DNA of 43,422 nt. It comes from JAVJRN01 sp040218415. Its GTDB lineage: Bacteria > Bacteroidota > Bacteroidia > Cytophagales > Cyclobacteriaceae. Location: positions 1-43,422 of the forward strand of contig JAVJRN010000037.1 of NCBI GenBank assembly GCA_040218415.1, in the 5' to 3' direction. Every line of letters begins with the position of its first letter. Within the stretch, counting starts at the first letter, position 1. Below are positions 8,409 through 17,529 of this stretch, one piece after another. The notes beneath the pieces were generated by a model. The model was not told where the DNA came from, did no database searches, and saw only the letters and a program-made list of their open reading frames with translations. The translations under genes were made by a program, and so were the position numbers.

Positions 8409-9455
8409 TTGTCTAATCAATCACATGCAATAACTATTGAGTTAATTAATTGGTTTTCAAAAGCTAAGAGAGATTTGCCTTGGCGCCAAACTTCTGATCC
8501 ATACAAGATATGGTTATCTGAAATAATACTACAGCAAACGCGCGTAGATCAAGGGACTCCATATTACTTAAGCTTCATAGAAAACTATCCCAACGTTCAC
8601 GCATTGGCCAATGCAAGTGAAGATCACGTGATGAGAACCTGGCAGGGTTTAGGTTATTATTCCCGTGCAAGAAATCTACATTCCACTGCCAAATATATTT
8701 CTGAAGATTTAGGCGGACAATTCCCGAAAACGCATCTTGAGATAGAGAAGCTGAAAGGGGTAGGCCCTTATACCGCTGCAGCAATTGCTTCCATAGCCTA
8801 CAATGAAGTTGTGCCGGTAATCGATGGAAACGTTTTTCGCTTTGTTTCTAGGCTTTTTGGAGTCTACGCTGACATAATGAAAAGTGGTAGTCGAAAAGCT
8901 TTTCTTAAGATACTGGAGGAACTGATTAGCCAAAACCAGCCTGGAGACTTTAATCAAGCAATGATGGAATATGGTGCTACGGTCTGTACTCCAAAACCTC
9001 ACTGTGACAGCTGCTTGTTTCTGCAAACTTGTTATGCATATAAGAATAATAAGCAGACTGAACTGCCGGTAAAAGTCAAAAAACTGAAGATCAAAGTTCG
9101 CTTTCTTCAGTTTTTCATCATTGGTAATCAGCACCATGTGCTCATGCGTCGAAGGAGCGAAAGTATTTGGCAAGGGTTATATGAGTTTTATCTTTTTGAA
9201 TCTGAAAATGAGAAGTACACCGTTCCAGACTTTTTAAAAAAATATGGAGAAGAAATAAAGGAAAGATATGCTACGAAACACTTATTGACTCATCAAAAAC
9301 TCATGATTAAGTTTTATGAATTACCTCAACTGACTGAAAATGATCTTCGACGGCTTGCTAAAGAAGGAGATTTGGAACTGATTGACAGAAAAGAAGTATT
9401 AAATTTGCCAAAACCGAAACCCATAGTTAACTTTTTAAACGAAATAGAATTTTAA
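8409..9455 (+). CDS. mutY: A/G-specific adenine DNA glycosylase MutY
   Basis: MutY removes adenine mispaired with 8-oxoguanine. The 348-residue protein has the HhH-GPD fold with catalytic Glu in WLSEIILQQTRV, the helix-hairpin-helix LKGVGPYTAAAI, catalytic Asp in VIDGNVFRF and an iron-sulphur loop CTPKPHCDSC...C. The C-terminal NUDIX-like domain (from about residue 230) reads 8-oxoG. The start is TTG at 8409: no ATG lies in frame before the conserved N-terminus. The first Cys spacing in the cluster loop is X5 rather than the usual X6. Next is ssb 15 nt downstream, then gldE and gldD, a gene order conserved in Bacteroidota. Confidence 0.95.
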   Translation: MSNQSHAITIELINWFSKAKRDLPWRQTSDPYKIWLSEIILQQTRVDQGTPYYLSFIENYPNVHALANASEDHVMRTWQGLGYYSRARNLHSTAKYISEDLGGQFPKTHLEIEKLKGVGPYTAAAIASIAYNEVVPVIDGNVFRFVSRLFGVYADIMKSGSRKAFLKILEELISQNQPGDFNQAMMEYGATVCTPKPHCDSCLFLQTCYAYKNNKQTELPVKVKKLKIKVRFLQFFIIGNQHHVLMRRRSESIWQGLYEFYLFESENEKYTVPDFLKKYGEEIKERYATKHLLTHQKLMIKFYELPQLTENDLRRLAKEGDLELIDRKEVLNLPKPKPIVNFLNEIEF

Positions 9456-9470
9456 TAAATACCATATAGT

Positions 9471-9938
9471 ATGTCAGGAGTAAATAAAGCAATATTGGTT
9501 GGACGTTTAGGAAAAGATCCAGAGGTACGACATCTCGAGAATGGTGCCACTGTGGCTAATTTTTCTATTGCTACCTCTGAGACTTACAAAGATAAAAACA
9601 CTGGAGAGCGCAAAGAGCTAACCGAGTGGCACAATATTGTGTTGTGGAGAGGCTTGGCCGACGTAGCTGAAAAATATCTGAAAAAAGGAGATATGGTTTA
9701 CATTGAAGGTAAGCTTAAGACACGTTCTTGGGATAAGGACGGTATTACAAGATACACTACAGAGGTTGTAGGTGACAATATGACGATGATTGGTGGAACG
9801 CCAAACAGCGGTAGCGGTAACGGTGGAGCAATGAATGAAGGAGGACAGTCGCGACAAGAGCCACAATACACCGAGAGCCACGCGACCCAACCTGCAAACC
9901 AACAACCTACGGATGTTACGGATGATCTTCCCTTCTAA
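9471..9938 (+). CDS. ssb: single-stranded DNA-binding protein
   Basis: SSB coats single-stranded DNA in replication and repair as a tetramer. The 155-residue protein has the OB fold at residues 1-110 (start MSGVNKAILVGRLGKDPEVR, plus EWHNIVLWRGLADVAEKYLKKGD), a Gly/Gln/Asn-rich linker and the acidic C-terminal tip DDLPF that recruits partner proteins. It sits between mutY and gldE, and recG lies a little further downstream. Confidence 0.97.
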   Translation: MSGVNKAILVGRLGKDPEVRHLENGATVANFSIATSETYKDKNTGERKELTEWHNIVLWRGLADVAEKYLKKGDMVYIEGKLKTRSWDKDGITRYTTEVVGDNMTMIGGTPNSGSGNGGAMNEGGQSRQEPQYTESHATQPANQQPTDVTDDLPF

Positions 9939-9960
9939 TTTTTCACTTAAAAACTAATTA

Positions 9961-11322
9961 TTGGATACTTTATCTGACGATCCTTTCCCCACGCTTTTAA
10001 TTGACATTTTCACGAGCGTAGAGCCTACATTTTTTATCATCAATGGCTTGACAATTATTTTTCTTTTGGCAGTATCAGGAATGATTTCTGGTTCAGAGGT
10101 AGCTTTTTTTTCATTATCTCATGACCAGATTAAGGATTTGAACTCATCTACAAATCCAAAAGATCAGATCATTGGTAATCTGGTGATAAATCCTAAAAAA
10201 TTACTAGCAACAATTCTGATCTTGAATAATCTGGTCAACATCTTTATTGTGACGATTTCAACATTTGCTACCTGGAAAATAGTAGGCAGTAAAGATGCAG
10301 GAGGTGCCGTGATTATTGTATTGACTGTTTCGATCACTATCCTGATTATTTTTATAGGAGAGATTGTTCCTAAGGTTTATGCCAATCACAATAATCTAAG
10401 CTTCGCTAGACTCACTGCACCTATTCTTCAAGTTGCGCGTAAAATATGCTCCCCTCTTTCATGGGTTTTGTTGACTTTGAGCAACATTATAGAATCAAAA
10501 GTGGAGAGAAAAGGGTACAATTTATCTGTAGATGAAATCAATCAAGCGCTTGAGATTACCTCTGAAAAAGAAGTAAGCGACGAGGAGAAAGGAATGCTTA
10601 AGGGCATTGTGAACTTCAGCACTTTATCCGTGAAGCAGGTCATGAAATCGAGAATGGATATAACAGCCCTTGATTTGGAAACTGATTTTCATGAGTTAAT
10701 GAATCAAATTAACAAAACAGGCTACTCTAGAATTCCAATTTTCACAGAGACGATAGATAGGATAGAAGGTATTTTATACATCAAAGACTTACTTCCTTAT
10801 CTTGATAGTGAGGATACTTACCATTGGCAAACCTTGTTGCGCCCTGCTTTTTTCGTTCCAGAAAGTAAAAAAATAGATGTCCTTTTTAAGGATTTTCAGG
10901 AAAAACAGGTGCATATAGCTATCGTTATAGATGAATATGGAGGCACTTCGGGCTTAATCACTTTGGAAGACGTCATTGAAGAAATTGTTGGAGAAATCAA
11001 TGATGAGTTTGACGAGGAGGAAGAGAACATTTACAATAGACTGGACAAGAACACGTTTATTTTTGAGGGCAAAACATCACTTAATGACTTCTGTAAAATC
11101 ATTTCATTTGATGCTCAATACTTTGAAGAAGTTAAAGGAGATAGTGAGTCTATCGGAGGTCTTTTGCTGGAGTTGAATTCAAAACTGCCAAAAGCGGGAG
11201 AGAAAATTTCTTACAAAACTATTACCTTCACCGTAGTAGCGGTAGATCAAAAAAGAATCAAGAAAGTACGGGTGTTTATCAAACCAGAAGAGAAAGACTT
11301 AGAATTTAAATTTGAAGATTAA
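9961..11322 (+). CDS. gldE: gliding motility-associated protein GldE (CNNM/CorC-like)
   Basis: A 453-residue inner-membrane protein of the CNNM/CorC hemolysin family. In Flavobacterium GldE supports GldD and gliding. Domains in order: DUF21/CNNM membrane region with about four hydrophobic segments (residues about 22-165), a paired CBS module (about 210-345, including RMDITALDLETDF and IVIDEYGGTSGLITLEDVIEEIVGE) and a C-terminal CorC/HlyC domain. The start is TTG at 9961, since no suitable ATG precedes the first membrane segment. It overlaps gldD by one base (TAATG), which indicates translational coupling. Confidence 0.92.
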   Translation: MDTLSDDPFPTLLIDIFTSVEPTFFIINGLTIIFLLAVSGMISGSEVAFFSLSHDQIKDLNSSTNPKDQIIGNLVINPKKLLATILILNNLVNIFIVTISTFATWKIVGSKDAGGAVIIVLTVSITILIIFIGEIVPKVYANHNNLSFARLTAPILQVARKICSPLSWVLLTLSNIIESKVERKGYNLSVDEINQALEITSEKEVSDEEKGMLKGIVNFSTLSVKQVMKSRMDITALDLETDFHELMNQINKTGYSRIPIFTETIDRIEGILYIKDLLPYLDSEDTYHWQTLLRPAFFVPESKKIDVLFKDFQEKQVHIAIVIDEYGGTSGLITLEDVIEEIVGEINDEFDEEEENIYNRLDKNTFIFEGKTSLNDFCKIISFDAQYFEEVKGDSESIGGLLLELNSKLPKAGEKISYKTITFTVVAVDQKRIKKVRVFIKPEEKDLEFKFED

Positions 11323-11897
11323 TGAGGGCAATAATTCTGTTTGGTTTTTTGTTTCTAATGTCTTGTTCGCAAGATTACTTACCCAAGCCCAAAGGATTTA
11401 ACAGAATAATTTTGCCTGAACAAGAGTATCAAGTGCTTTCAGATACTTTTCCCTATCAGTTTGAATATTCCAAAAACGCGCAAATATTGAAAGACAATTC
11501 GTGGATTTCAGAGCGTTATTGGATCGATATTTATTACCCAGAAATGGATGCCAATATTCAGATTACCTACAAGGCGATCAATGGTAGTGAAAAAAGAGCA
11601 GCGGAATTTTTTAACGATTCTTATCAGCTTACGGCAAAGCATAATGTAAAAGCCTACGCCATTGATGAGAATATTTTAGAACTACCGAATGGCGACTTTG
11701 CTTCAGTAGTGGCGCTAGAAGGAGAAGTGCCCACGCAATTTCAATTTCACGTTTCAGACAGTACCCAGCATTTTATGAGAGGGGCTTTGTATTTCAAAAT
11801 GGCCACTCAGAACGACTCTTTGGCGCCAGTCATTGATTATTTAAAGCGTGATATTATACATATGCTTACCACACTTCGGTGGAATGATCCGCTTTAA
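11322..11897 (+). CDS. gldD: gliding motility lipoprotein GldD
   Basis: GldD is a lipoprotein required for gliding and T9SS function; its mechanism is unknown. The 191-residue protein has a lipoprotein signal (MRAIILFGFLFLMSC, Cys15) followed by the family signature PKPKGFNRIILPE. Other matching parts are WIDIYYPEMDANIQITYK and HFMRGALYFK near the C-terminus. The order mutY-ssb-gldE-gldD matches that known from Flavobacterium. Its start codon shares a base with the gldE stop. A weak GCTTTT/AAAAGC stem lies 30 nt after its stop. Confidence 0.93.
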   Translation: MRAIILFGFLFLMSCSQDYLPKPKGFNRIILPEQEYQVLSDTFPYQFEYSKNAQILKDNSWISERYWIDIYYPEMDANIQITYKAINGSEKRAAEFFNDSYQLTAKHNVKAYAIDENILELPNGDFASVVALEGEVPTQFQFHVSDSTQHFMRGALYFKMATQNDSLAPVIDYLKRDIIHMLTTLRWNDPL

Positions 11898-11992
11898 TCT
11901 TTGACGCAATTTTTATCATTTCTTGTGCTTTTTGGTAAAAGCTTAAAAGCTATCCACTCGCACTAATTACCTTCGTACATCACCTAAAAAGG

Positions 11993-14086
11993 ATGGCTAG
12001 GTTTTTCGAGAGAAATATTGAATTTTTAAAAGGCGTTGGGCCTCAAAGAGCGGAATTGCTTCAAAAGGAACTGGGCATATTTTCGTTTGCCGATCTTATT
12101 CAGCACTATCCTTATCGATATGAAGACCGAACTCGGTTTTATAAAATCAATGAAGTGCATGGCGAGATGTCGCTTGTACAAATTACTGGCCAATTCAGAA
12201 CTTTTCAACTGATAGGTGTTGGGCACAAGCAGCGGCTGGTGGGCACATTTTATGACGAAACAGGCACCATTGAGTTGGTCTGGTTCAAAGGGATAAAGTT
12301 TGTTCAAAGTAAATTGACAGTTGGCGTCAACTACCTCGTTTTTGGAAAGCCCTCGAAGTTTGGTGCGACAATTAATATTGCCCACCCTGATGTGGAGATT
12401 TTAACGCCAAGAAATCAAAAAGGAAGCTACTTACAGCCCGTTTACCACACTTCCGAAAAGCTGAAGCGTAGGTTTATTGAGAGCAAAACGATTAGCCAGA
12501 TGATGAAAAACCTGCTCATTGAAGCAGTCAACCACATCGGAGAATCATTGTCGCCAGCCTTGATCCAACAATTCAAACTAGTAGATAAAAAGACGGCCTT
12601 GATAGGAATACACTTCCCAAAGGATGATCAGGCTTTACAAAGAGCAAGGTTCCGGCTAAAATTTGAAGAGCTTTTTTATATCCAGCTTCGTCTGCTAAAA
12701 TTGAAAATCACCCGCCAAAACGATTTTCCTGGTTTAATCTTTAGCAACAGCTTATTATTGAATGATTACTACACAAACCATATTCCTTTTGAACTCACTG
12801 GCGCGCAGAAACGTGTGATTAAAGAAATTTATGCTGATTTTCGGTCAGGAAAGCAAATGAACAGGCTGGTACAGGGAGATGTAGGAAGTGGAAAAACAAT
12901 GGTGGCCTTTTTATGTATGCTCATTGCCATAGGAAATGGAGCCCAGTGCGCAATGATGGCGCCAACAGAAATACTGGCTGATCAGCATTTTCAAGGCTTG
13001 AAGGAGGATGCCGCTAAACTTGACATTAGCATTGAAAAGCTTACAGGATCCACTAAAAAATCTGCACGAAAAATCATGGACGCAAAACTGCTCAATGGTG
13101 AAATAGACATTTTGGTAGGAACCCATGCGCTCCTCGAAGACCATGTACAATTTAAAAATCTTGGCTTGGTAGTGATCGATGAGCAGCATCGCTTTGGCGT
13201 AGCGCAGCGAGCAAGATTGTGGAAAAAAGGCGCAACCATGCACCCACATATTCTTGTTATGACAGCCACGCCAATACCAAGAACTCTGGCCATGACACTG
13301 TATGGAGACTTGGATATTTCGGCCATCGATGAACTGCCAGTGGGTCGAAAGCCTATCAAAACTTATCATTTTCGTGACAGTCATCGCTTGAAAATGTTTG
13401 GTTTTATTGATTCGGAAATTCAAAAAGGCAGACAAGTCTATATCGTCTATCCACTAATTGAAGAATCTTCCACGCTAGACTATAAAGATCTCATGGATGG
13501 GTATGAAAGCGTCGCTCGGCGTTTTCCGAAATTTCCGATTTCAATTGTTCATGGCAAAATGAAGGCGGAAGATAAAGATTGGGAAATGCAGCGTTTTGTT
13601 AAGGGAGAAACTAAAATCATGGTGGCCACAACTGTGATAGAAGTAGGCGTAAATGTGCCGAATGCCAGTATTATGGTGATTGAAAATGCAGAACGTTTCG
13701 GATTGTCGCAGCTTCACCAACTTAGGGGAAGAGTGGGTCGAGGATCTGATCAATCGCATTGTATCTTAATGTCTGGTGATAAGTTGAGCAAGGAGGCGAG
13801 ACTCAGGTTAAAAACCATGGTGGAAAGTACCGATGGGTTTAAAATAGCAGAAGTGGACTTACAAATACGCGGACCAGGCGATATGATGGGAACACAACAA
13901 AGCGGCATCATGGATTTGCTGATTTCAGATCTGGGAACAGATAACGAGATTTTGAAAATAGCCCGAGATGCTGCTATCGATGTACTAAAAGCCGACCCTG
14001 AACTCACAACGGAAGAAAACCGGGCAATCAAAAACCAGATTAACTCTCTGAGTCAAAATGTCGTTAACTGGTCTAAGATTAGTTGA
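11993..14086 (+). CDS. recG: ATP-dependent DNA helicase RecG
   Basis: RecG regresses stalled replication forks and remodels branched DNA. The 697-residue protein has the wedge/OB domain in the N-terminal third, then superfamily 2 helicase motifs: Walker A GDVGSGKT (about residue 295), DEQH box in VIDEQHRFGV (about 395), motif III TATPIPRT and motif VI QLRGRVGRG. The length is normal. It follows gldD by 95 bp. The first ATG (11993) gives a family-like start (MARFFERNIEFLKGVGPQRA). Confidence 0.97.
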   Translation: MARFFERNIEFLKGVGPQRAELLQKELGIFSFADLIQHYPYRYEDRTRFYKINEVHGEMSLVQITGQFRTFQLIGVGHKQRLVGTFYDETGTIELVWFKGIKFVQSKLTVGVNYLVFGKPSKFGATINIAHPDVEILTPRNQKGSYLQPVYHTSEKLKRRFIESKTISQMMKNLLIEAVNHIGESLSPALIQQFKLVDKKTALIGIHFPKDDQALQRARFRLKFEELFYIQLRLLKLKITRQNDFPGLIFSNSLLLNDYYTNHIPFELTGAQKRVIKEIYADFRSGKQMNRLVQGDVGSGKTMVAFLCMLIAIGNGAQCAMMAPTEILADQHFQGLKEDAAKLDISIEKLTGSTKKSARKIMDAKLLNGEIDILVGTHALLEDHVQFKNLGLVVIDEQHRFGVAQRARLWKKGATMHPHILVMTATPIPRTLAMTLYGDLDISAIDELPVGRKPIKTYHFRDSHRLKMFGFIDSEIQKGRQVYIVYPLIEESSTLDYKDLMDGYESVARRFPKFPISIVHGKMKAEDKDWEMQRFVKGETKIMVATTVIEVGVNVPNASIMVIENAERFGLSQLHQLRGRVGRGSDQSHCILMSGDKLSKEARLRLKTMVESTDGFKIAEVDLQIRGPGDMMGTQQSGIMDLLISDLGTDNEILKIARDAAIDVLKADPELTTEENRAIKNQINSLSQNVVNWSKIS

Positions 14087-14136
14087 CTGCTGTCGCCGCA
14101 TCTATCAGGTTTCATTAAAGTTAAACGGCATTATTT

Positions 14137-14505
14137 ATGAATGGAGTTGGGAATTTAATATGGTTGCTTTTTGGAGGAATAATCATCGCTATTGAATATG
14201 TAGTGGCTAGTTTTTTCCTCATTATTACCATCATCGGAATACCTTTTGGAATACAAACGCTCAAGCTTGCTGGACTCGCACTTTGGCCATTTGGCAAGGA
14301 GATAACCACTCATGAAAGATCTAGTGGTTGTTTGTCCGTTTTTATGAACGTGCTTTGGATATTGGTTGGCGGTTTTTGGATCGCGGTAACCCATTTATTC
14401 TTTGGATTGTTACTGGCCATTACAATCATTGGTCTGCCATTTGCGCAACAACATTTTAAGTTAGCCGGTCTCGCTTTGACTCCCTTCGGAAAAGACGTAA
14501 ATTGA
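14137..14505 (+). CDS. yccF: YccF domain-containing inner-membrane protein
   Basis: A 122-residue membrane protein made of two YccF repeats. Each repeat has a hydrophobic stretch followed by a GIPFG or GLPFA turn and a FKLAGLAL or LKLAGLAL segment ending in PFGK. About four membrane segments are visible. The family is widespread but has no assigned function. It lies 50 bp after recG on the same strand. Confidence 0.9.
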   Translation: MNGVGNLIWLLFGGIIIAIEYVVASFFLIITIIGIPFGIQTLKLAGLALWPFGKEITTHERSSGCLSVFMNVLWILVGGFWIAVTHLFFGLLLAITIIGLPFAQQHFKLAGLALTPFGKDVN

Positions 14506-14584
14506 ATCGAAATTAAACTTTCTTACCGAATACATATTCCTAATATACGCTTGAAAGAGGTTTGATAAGACTTGGGTAACAATT

Positions 14585-15010
14585 ATGATGGAAAAACAAA
14601 AATCAATATTAGAAAGACACTTAGAAAAGTTATCCGACAAGGATTTTGACTTAGACGCTTGGAAGAGTGGTGTTTCGGCTTCTATCAAGCAAATATTACC
14701 TGATAACTGGAGTTTGGCTTCTCAAATTGAAAATCTCAAAATTGAAAATAGTAGTTGGACGCTTCGCGACAGTGGTGCAGACTATAATCCATTGGTTAGC
14801 GCCAAGAAAAAGGGCAAAGCTTTAGTAGAGTCGGCGATAGATGAATTGGAGTTGTCAGCAGCAGATCCAAAAACAATTTTATCGAAACATTTGGTCGAAG
14901 AGGATGCCAAACTATTATTGGACGCTCATGCATCTGATAAATCAAAGCTTAAAATCTTAGGTAAGTTGAAAAAGGGAGAGTTATCAGAATTGGTGCTGGG
15001 GTTGCTTTAG
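14585..15010 (+). CDS. conserved-looking cytoplasmic protein of unknown function
   Basis: A 141-residue protein that I do not recognise. It has no signal peptide or membrane segment. It looks mostly helical, with charged N- and C-terminal halves and a Trp-containing middle (DNWSLASQIENLKIENSSWTL). A second ATG directly follows the first (MMEK), so the true start could be one codon later. It is 79 bp after yccF and is the last gene of the plus-strand run before a convergent gene. Confidence 0.7.
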   Translation: MMEKQKSILERHLEKLSDKDFDLDAWKSGVSASIKQILPDNWSLASQIENLKIENSSWTLRDSGADYNPLVSAKKKGKALVESAIDELELSAADPKTILSKHLVEEDAKLLLDAHASDKSKLKILGKLKKGELSELVLGLL

Positions 15011-15036
15011 CTTATTATTAGTCTAAACACTCTTAA

Positions 15037-15051
15037 TAAAAGCGGCTTTTA
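15037..15051. terminator. weak hairpin between convergent genes
   Basis: TAAAAG and CTTTTA pair around a CGG loop in the 53-bp gap between convergent stop codons. The stem is only 6 bp and AT-rich, so a termination role is tentative. Confidence 0.3.
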
Positions 15052-15063
15052 ATAGTCGAATTT

Positions 15064-15936
15064 TCATTTAAATAATATTGTGGAAAACCAAGTAGTAAAA
15101 GGATCCTCTGTGTTCAGCCGAGAAAAATTGTTTTTATAATATTCCTTTCTAAATGGTTCATTTATCATATTCTGACAAAATATCCTTAAGGCTTGGGGTC
15201 CTTGACTATTGAAATTTCCAATTGCGTTAAGCAAATCCTCTTCCAATACAATAATTTTAGAAAATTTTTTGTTGGTGATATCAAGTTCCGTAAAAAACGA
15301 TTTGTAAAGTTTACTTCGAGAATTTCCTAAAAACCTATTTACTTCTTGTAAAATTTCACCAGCTTTAAAAAGATCGCTGTTAACAATATTTAATATCAAA
15401 CGGCATCTAGCCAGATCGTCGTGGTGTTCAATGCGATCAAATAAATTCGCCTGAAAACCGAAAAAACCTGAATAGTTTTTCATAAAGTGACGATGAAGAT
15501 CAATTAATTCATTTAGACCTTCGAGCTTCCAACCTGTAGAGAGCAAATTATCTTTTAGATATTCTATTTCCGTATCGAGCTTATCCAGTTGCTCATTAGG
15601 TGTCATGTCTCCATGTCTAATATTCGGAAATAATGCAATAAAATTATTTCTAAATTTTACGTATCCTCCAAAGTTTTTGTCTGCCTGTTCAAAAAAATTA
15701 TTGTACTCAGACCGAAATTGGAAATAAATCGAATTATTAACTTGCTTTTCGACTGTTGACAATTGTATTTTAGTCTGTTGAATTCTTTTGTGGGTATAGT
15801 ATATGGTCAGAACTGCAAGCCCCGCTGCTAGGCATTTTAATGGAAAAGAAAACATAGTAGAAAAGTTATCCCAAAACATATAATCGCCGCAGAGTGGCAA
15901 TTCACTAGCAGTGTTTTTGATGATTGTAAGAGACAA
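15064..15936 (-). CDS. membrane-anchored helical protein of unknown function
   Basis: A 290-residue protein, not recognised. It has one N-terminal membrane segment (about residues 30-47, LKCLAAGLAVLTIYYTHK) followed by a long, charged, mostly helical cytoplasmic part with several aromatic-rich helices. The start given is TTG; an ATG at 15879 would remove 19 residues and also leave the membrane segment intact. The topology (short membrane anchor, large helical domain) recalls some phage-abortive-infection-type proteins, but no specific motif is visible. It is an isolated gene between the recG/yccF run and yifB, and looks more AT-rich than its neighbours. Confidence 0.65.
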   Translation of the reverse strand: MSLTIIKNTASELPLCGDYMFWDNFSTMFSFPLKCLAAGLAVLTIYYTHKRIQQTKIQLSTVEKQVNNSIYFQFRSEYNNFFEQADKNFGGYVKFRNNFIALFPNIRHGDMTPNEQLDKLDTEIEYLKDNLLSTGWKLEGLNELIDLHRHFMKNYSGFFGFQANLFDRIEHHDDLARCRLILNIVNSDLFKAGEILQEVNRFLGNSRSKLYKSFFTELDITNKKFSKIIVLEEDLLNAIGNFNSQGPQALRIFCQNMINEPFRKEYYKNNFSRLNTEDPFTTWFSTILFK

Positions 15937-15986
15937 ATGCTGAAGGTTATTAAATAAATTATTTGTATAGTTTTCGAACTCATAAC

Positions 15987-17525
15987 CTACCCAGCCCAGC
16001 CTTCTCTATCCAAACTTCTATACTGAATCGCCTCTGCTAAATGTTCTATTTTGATATTTTCTACACCCGCTAAGTCGGCAATGGTTCGGGAAACTTTCAA
16101 TATTCGGTCGTAGGCGCGAGCGGACAATCCTAGTTTTTCCATAGCTGTTTTGAGGAGAATTTTGCCTGCATCATTAATCTGGCAAACTTCCTTTACTTTG
16201 GTGCCGCCCATCATGGCATTGTTGAATACCTCGGGAGTCGCTGCAAAGCGCAGTTTTTGTATTTCGCGTGCCTTTACTACTCTTTCACGAATAGCTAAGC
16301 TCGATTCTGCCTTCCGATTAGAGGTCATCTGATCAAATGAAACAGGGGTAACTTCTACATGCAGGTCGATCCTATCCAAGAGCGGACCGCTGACTTTGTT
16401 CAAATAGCGCTGTACAATCCCCGGACCACAGACACATTCTTTTTCTGGGTGATTATAATATCCGCAAGGGCAAGGATTCATACTGGCGACCAACATAAAA
16501 TTGGCAGGATAATCCAGAGATATTCGGGCTCTGGAAATAGTCACTTGCCTTTCTTCTAATGGCTGACGCATAACCTCCAACACAGAGCGTTTAAATTCTG
16601 GCAACTCATCTAAAAACAAAACACCATTATTGGCTAGGGAAATTTCCCCAGGTTGAGGAATGCCTCCTCCCCCTACAAGTGCAACATCAGAAATGGTATG
16701 ATGTGGAGATCTAAAAGGTCTTTTTGAAATCAATTTACCGTTTTGACCCAGTTTCCCGGCAACCGAATGGATCTTGGTAGTTTCCAAGGCTTCATGTAAG
16801 CTCAACGGTGGCAAAATCGACGATAACCGCTTGGCCAACATCGTCTTCCCAGCTCCGGGTGGGCCTATCATGATCACGTTGTGCCCTCCAGCAGCGGCTA
16901 TTTCCATGGCACGTTTGATGTTTTCCTGCCCTTGCACATCGGCAAAGTCAGAATCAACACTGTCTAGTTCGTGAAAAAATACATCCCTCGTATCATAGTC
17001 CAAAGGTTGAATCAACTTGGTTCCTTCTAAGTGGTCAATAGCCTCTTTGATATTGTCGACACCAATAACATCGATATTATCCACAATGGCAGCCTCTGTG
17101 GCGTTCTCTTTTGGAAGAATAAAGCCTTTAAAACCCTTTTTTCGGGCTTCAATAGCAATTGGCAATGCCCCTTTGATGGGTCGAAGAATTCCATCAAGAG
17201 ACAATTCACCCATGATGACATATTCTTCCAAGTTTTGAAAGTTGACCTGTTCGGAGGCTTGGAGAATGCCCAGCGCGATAGGCAAGTCATACGACGAGCC
17301 TTCTTTTTTAATATCCGCTGGCGCCAAATTAACGACGACCTTTTGTCTAGGCATGCGATAGCCAAAATATTTGACGGCAGATTCTACACGTTGTTCACTT
17401 TCCTTTACGGCAGAGTCTGGTAGACCAACCATAAAAAATTTTGTGCCTTGACCCACATTTACTTCTATGGTAATGGTGAAGGCATTTACGCCATATACGG
17501 CGCTTCCAAATGTCTTTGCGAGCAT
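15987..17525 (-). CDS. yifB: YifB/ComM-family Mg chelatase-like AAA+ ATPase
   Basis: A 512-residue AAA+ protein of the ComM/YifB family, whose ComM member drives branch migration during natural transformation. It has an N-terminal Lon-protease-like (ChlI) domain (residues about 1-170), Walker A GPPGAGKT, Walker B VLFLDELPEF and a C-terminal Mg chelatase helical domain. Cysteines in the segment NPCPCGYYNHPEKECVCG may bind zinc. The ATG at 17525 is preferred because it begins the conserved MLAKTFGSAVYGV. An in-frame ATG 24 nt upstream would overlap gmhA. It follows gmhA by 4 bp, so the two are probably co-transcribed. Confidence 0.93.
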   Translation of the reverse strand: MLAKTFGSAVYGVNAFTITIEVNVGQGTKFFMVGLPDSAVKESEQRVESAVKYFGYRMPRQKVVVNLAPADIKKEGSSYDLPIALGILQASEQVNFQNLEEYVIMGELSLDGILRPIKGALPIAIEARKKGFKGFILPKENATEAAIVDNIDVIGVDNIKEAIDHLEGTKLIQPLDYDTRDVFFHELDSVDSDFADVQGQENIKRAMEIAAAGGHNVIMIGPPGAGKTMLAKRLSSILPPLSLHEALETTKIHSVAGKLGQNGKLISKRPFRSPHHTISDVALVGGGGIPQPGEISLANNGVLFLDELPEFKRSVLEVMRQPLEERQVTISRARISLDYPANFMLVASMNPCPCGYYNHPEKECVCGPGIVQRYLNKVSGPLLDRIDLHVEVTPVSFDQMTSNRKAESSLAIRERVVKAREIQKLRFAATPEVFNNAMMGGTKVKEVCQINDAGKILLKTAMEKLGLSARAYDRILKVSRTIADLAGVENIKIEHLAEAIQYRSLDREGWAG

Positions 17526-17529
17526 GGTT

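Noticed and set aside
12911..13435. Long antisense frame inside recG
   Set aside because: It is a shadow of the recG helicase region; recG on the plus strand is clearly the real gene.
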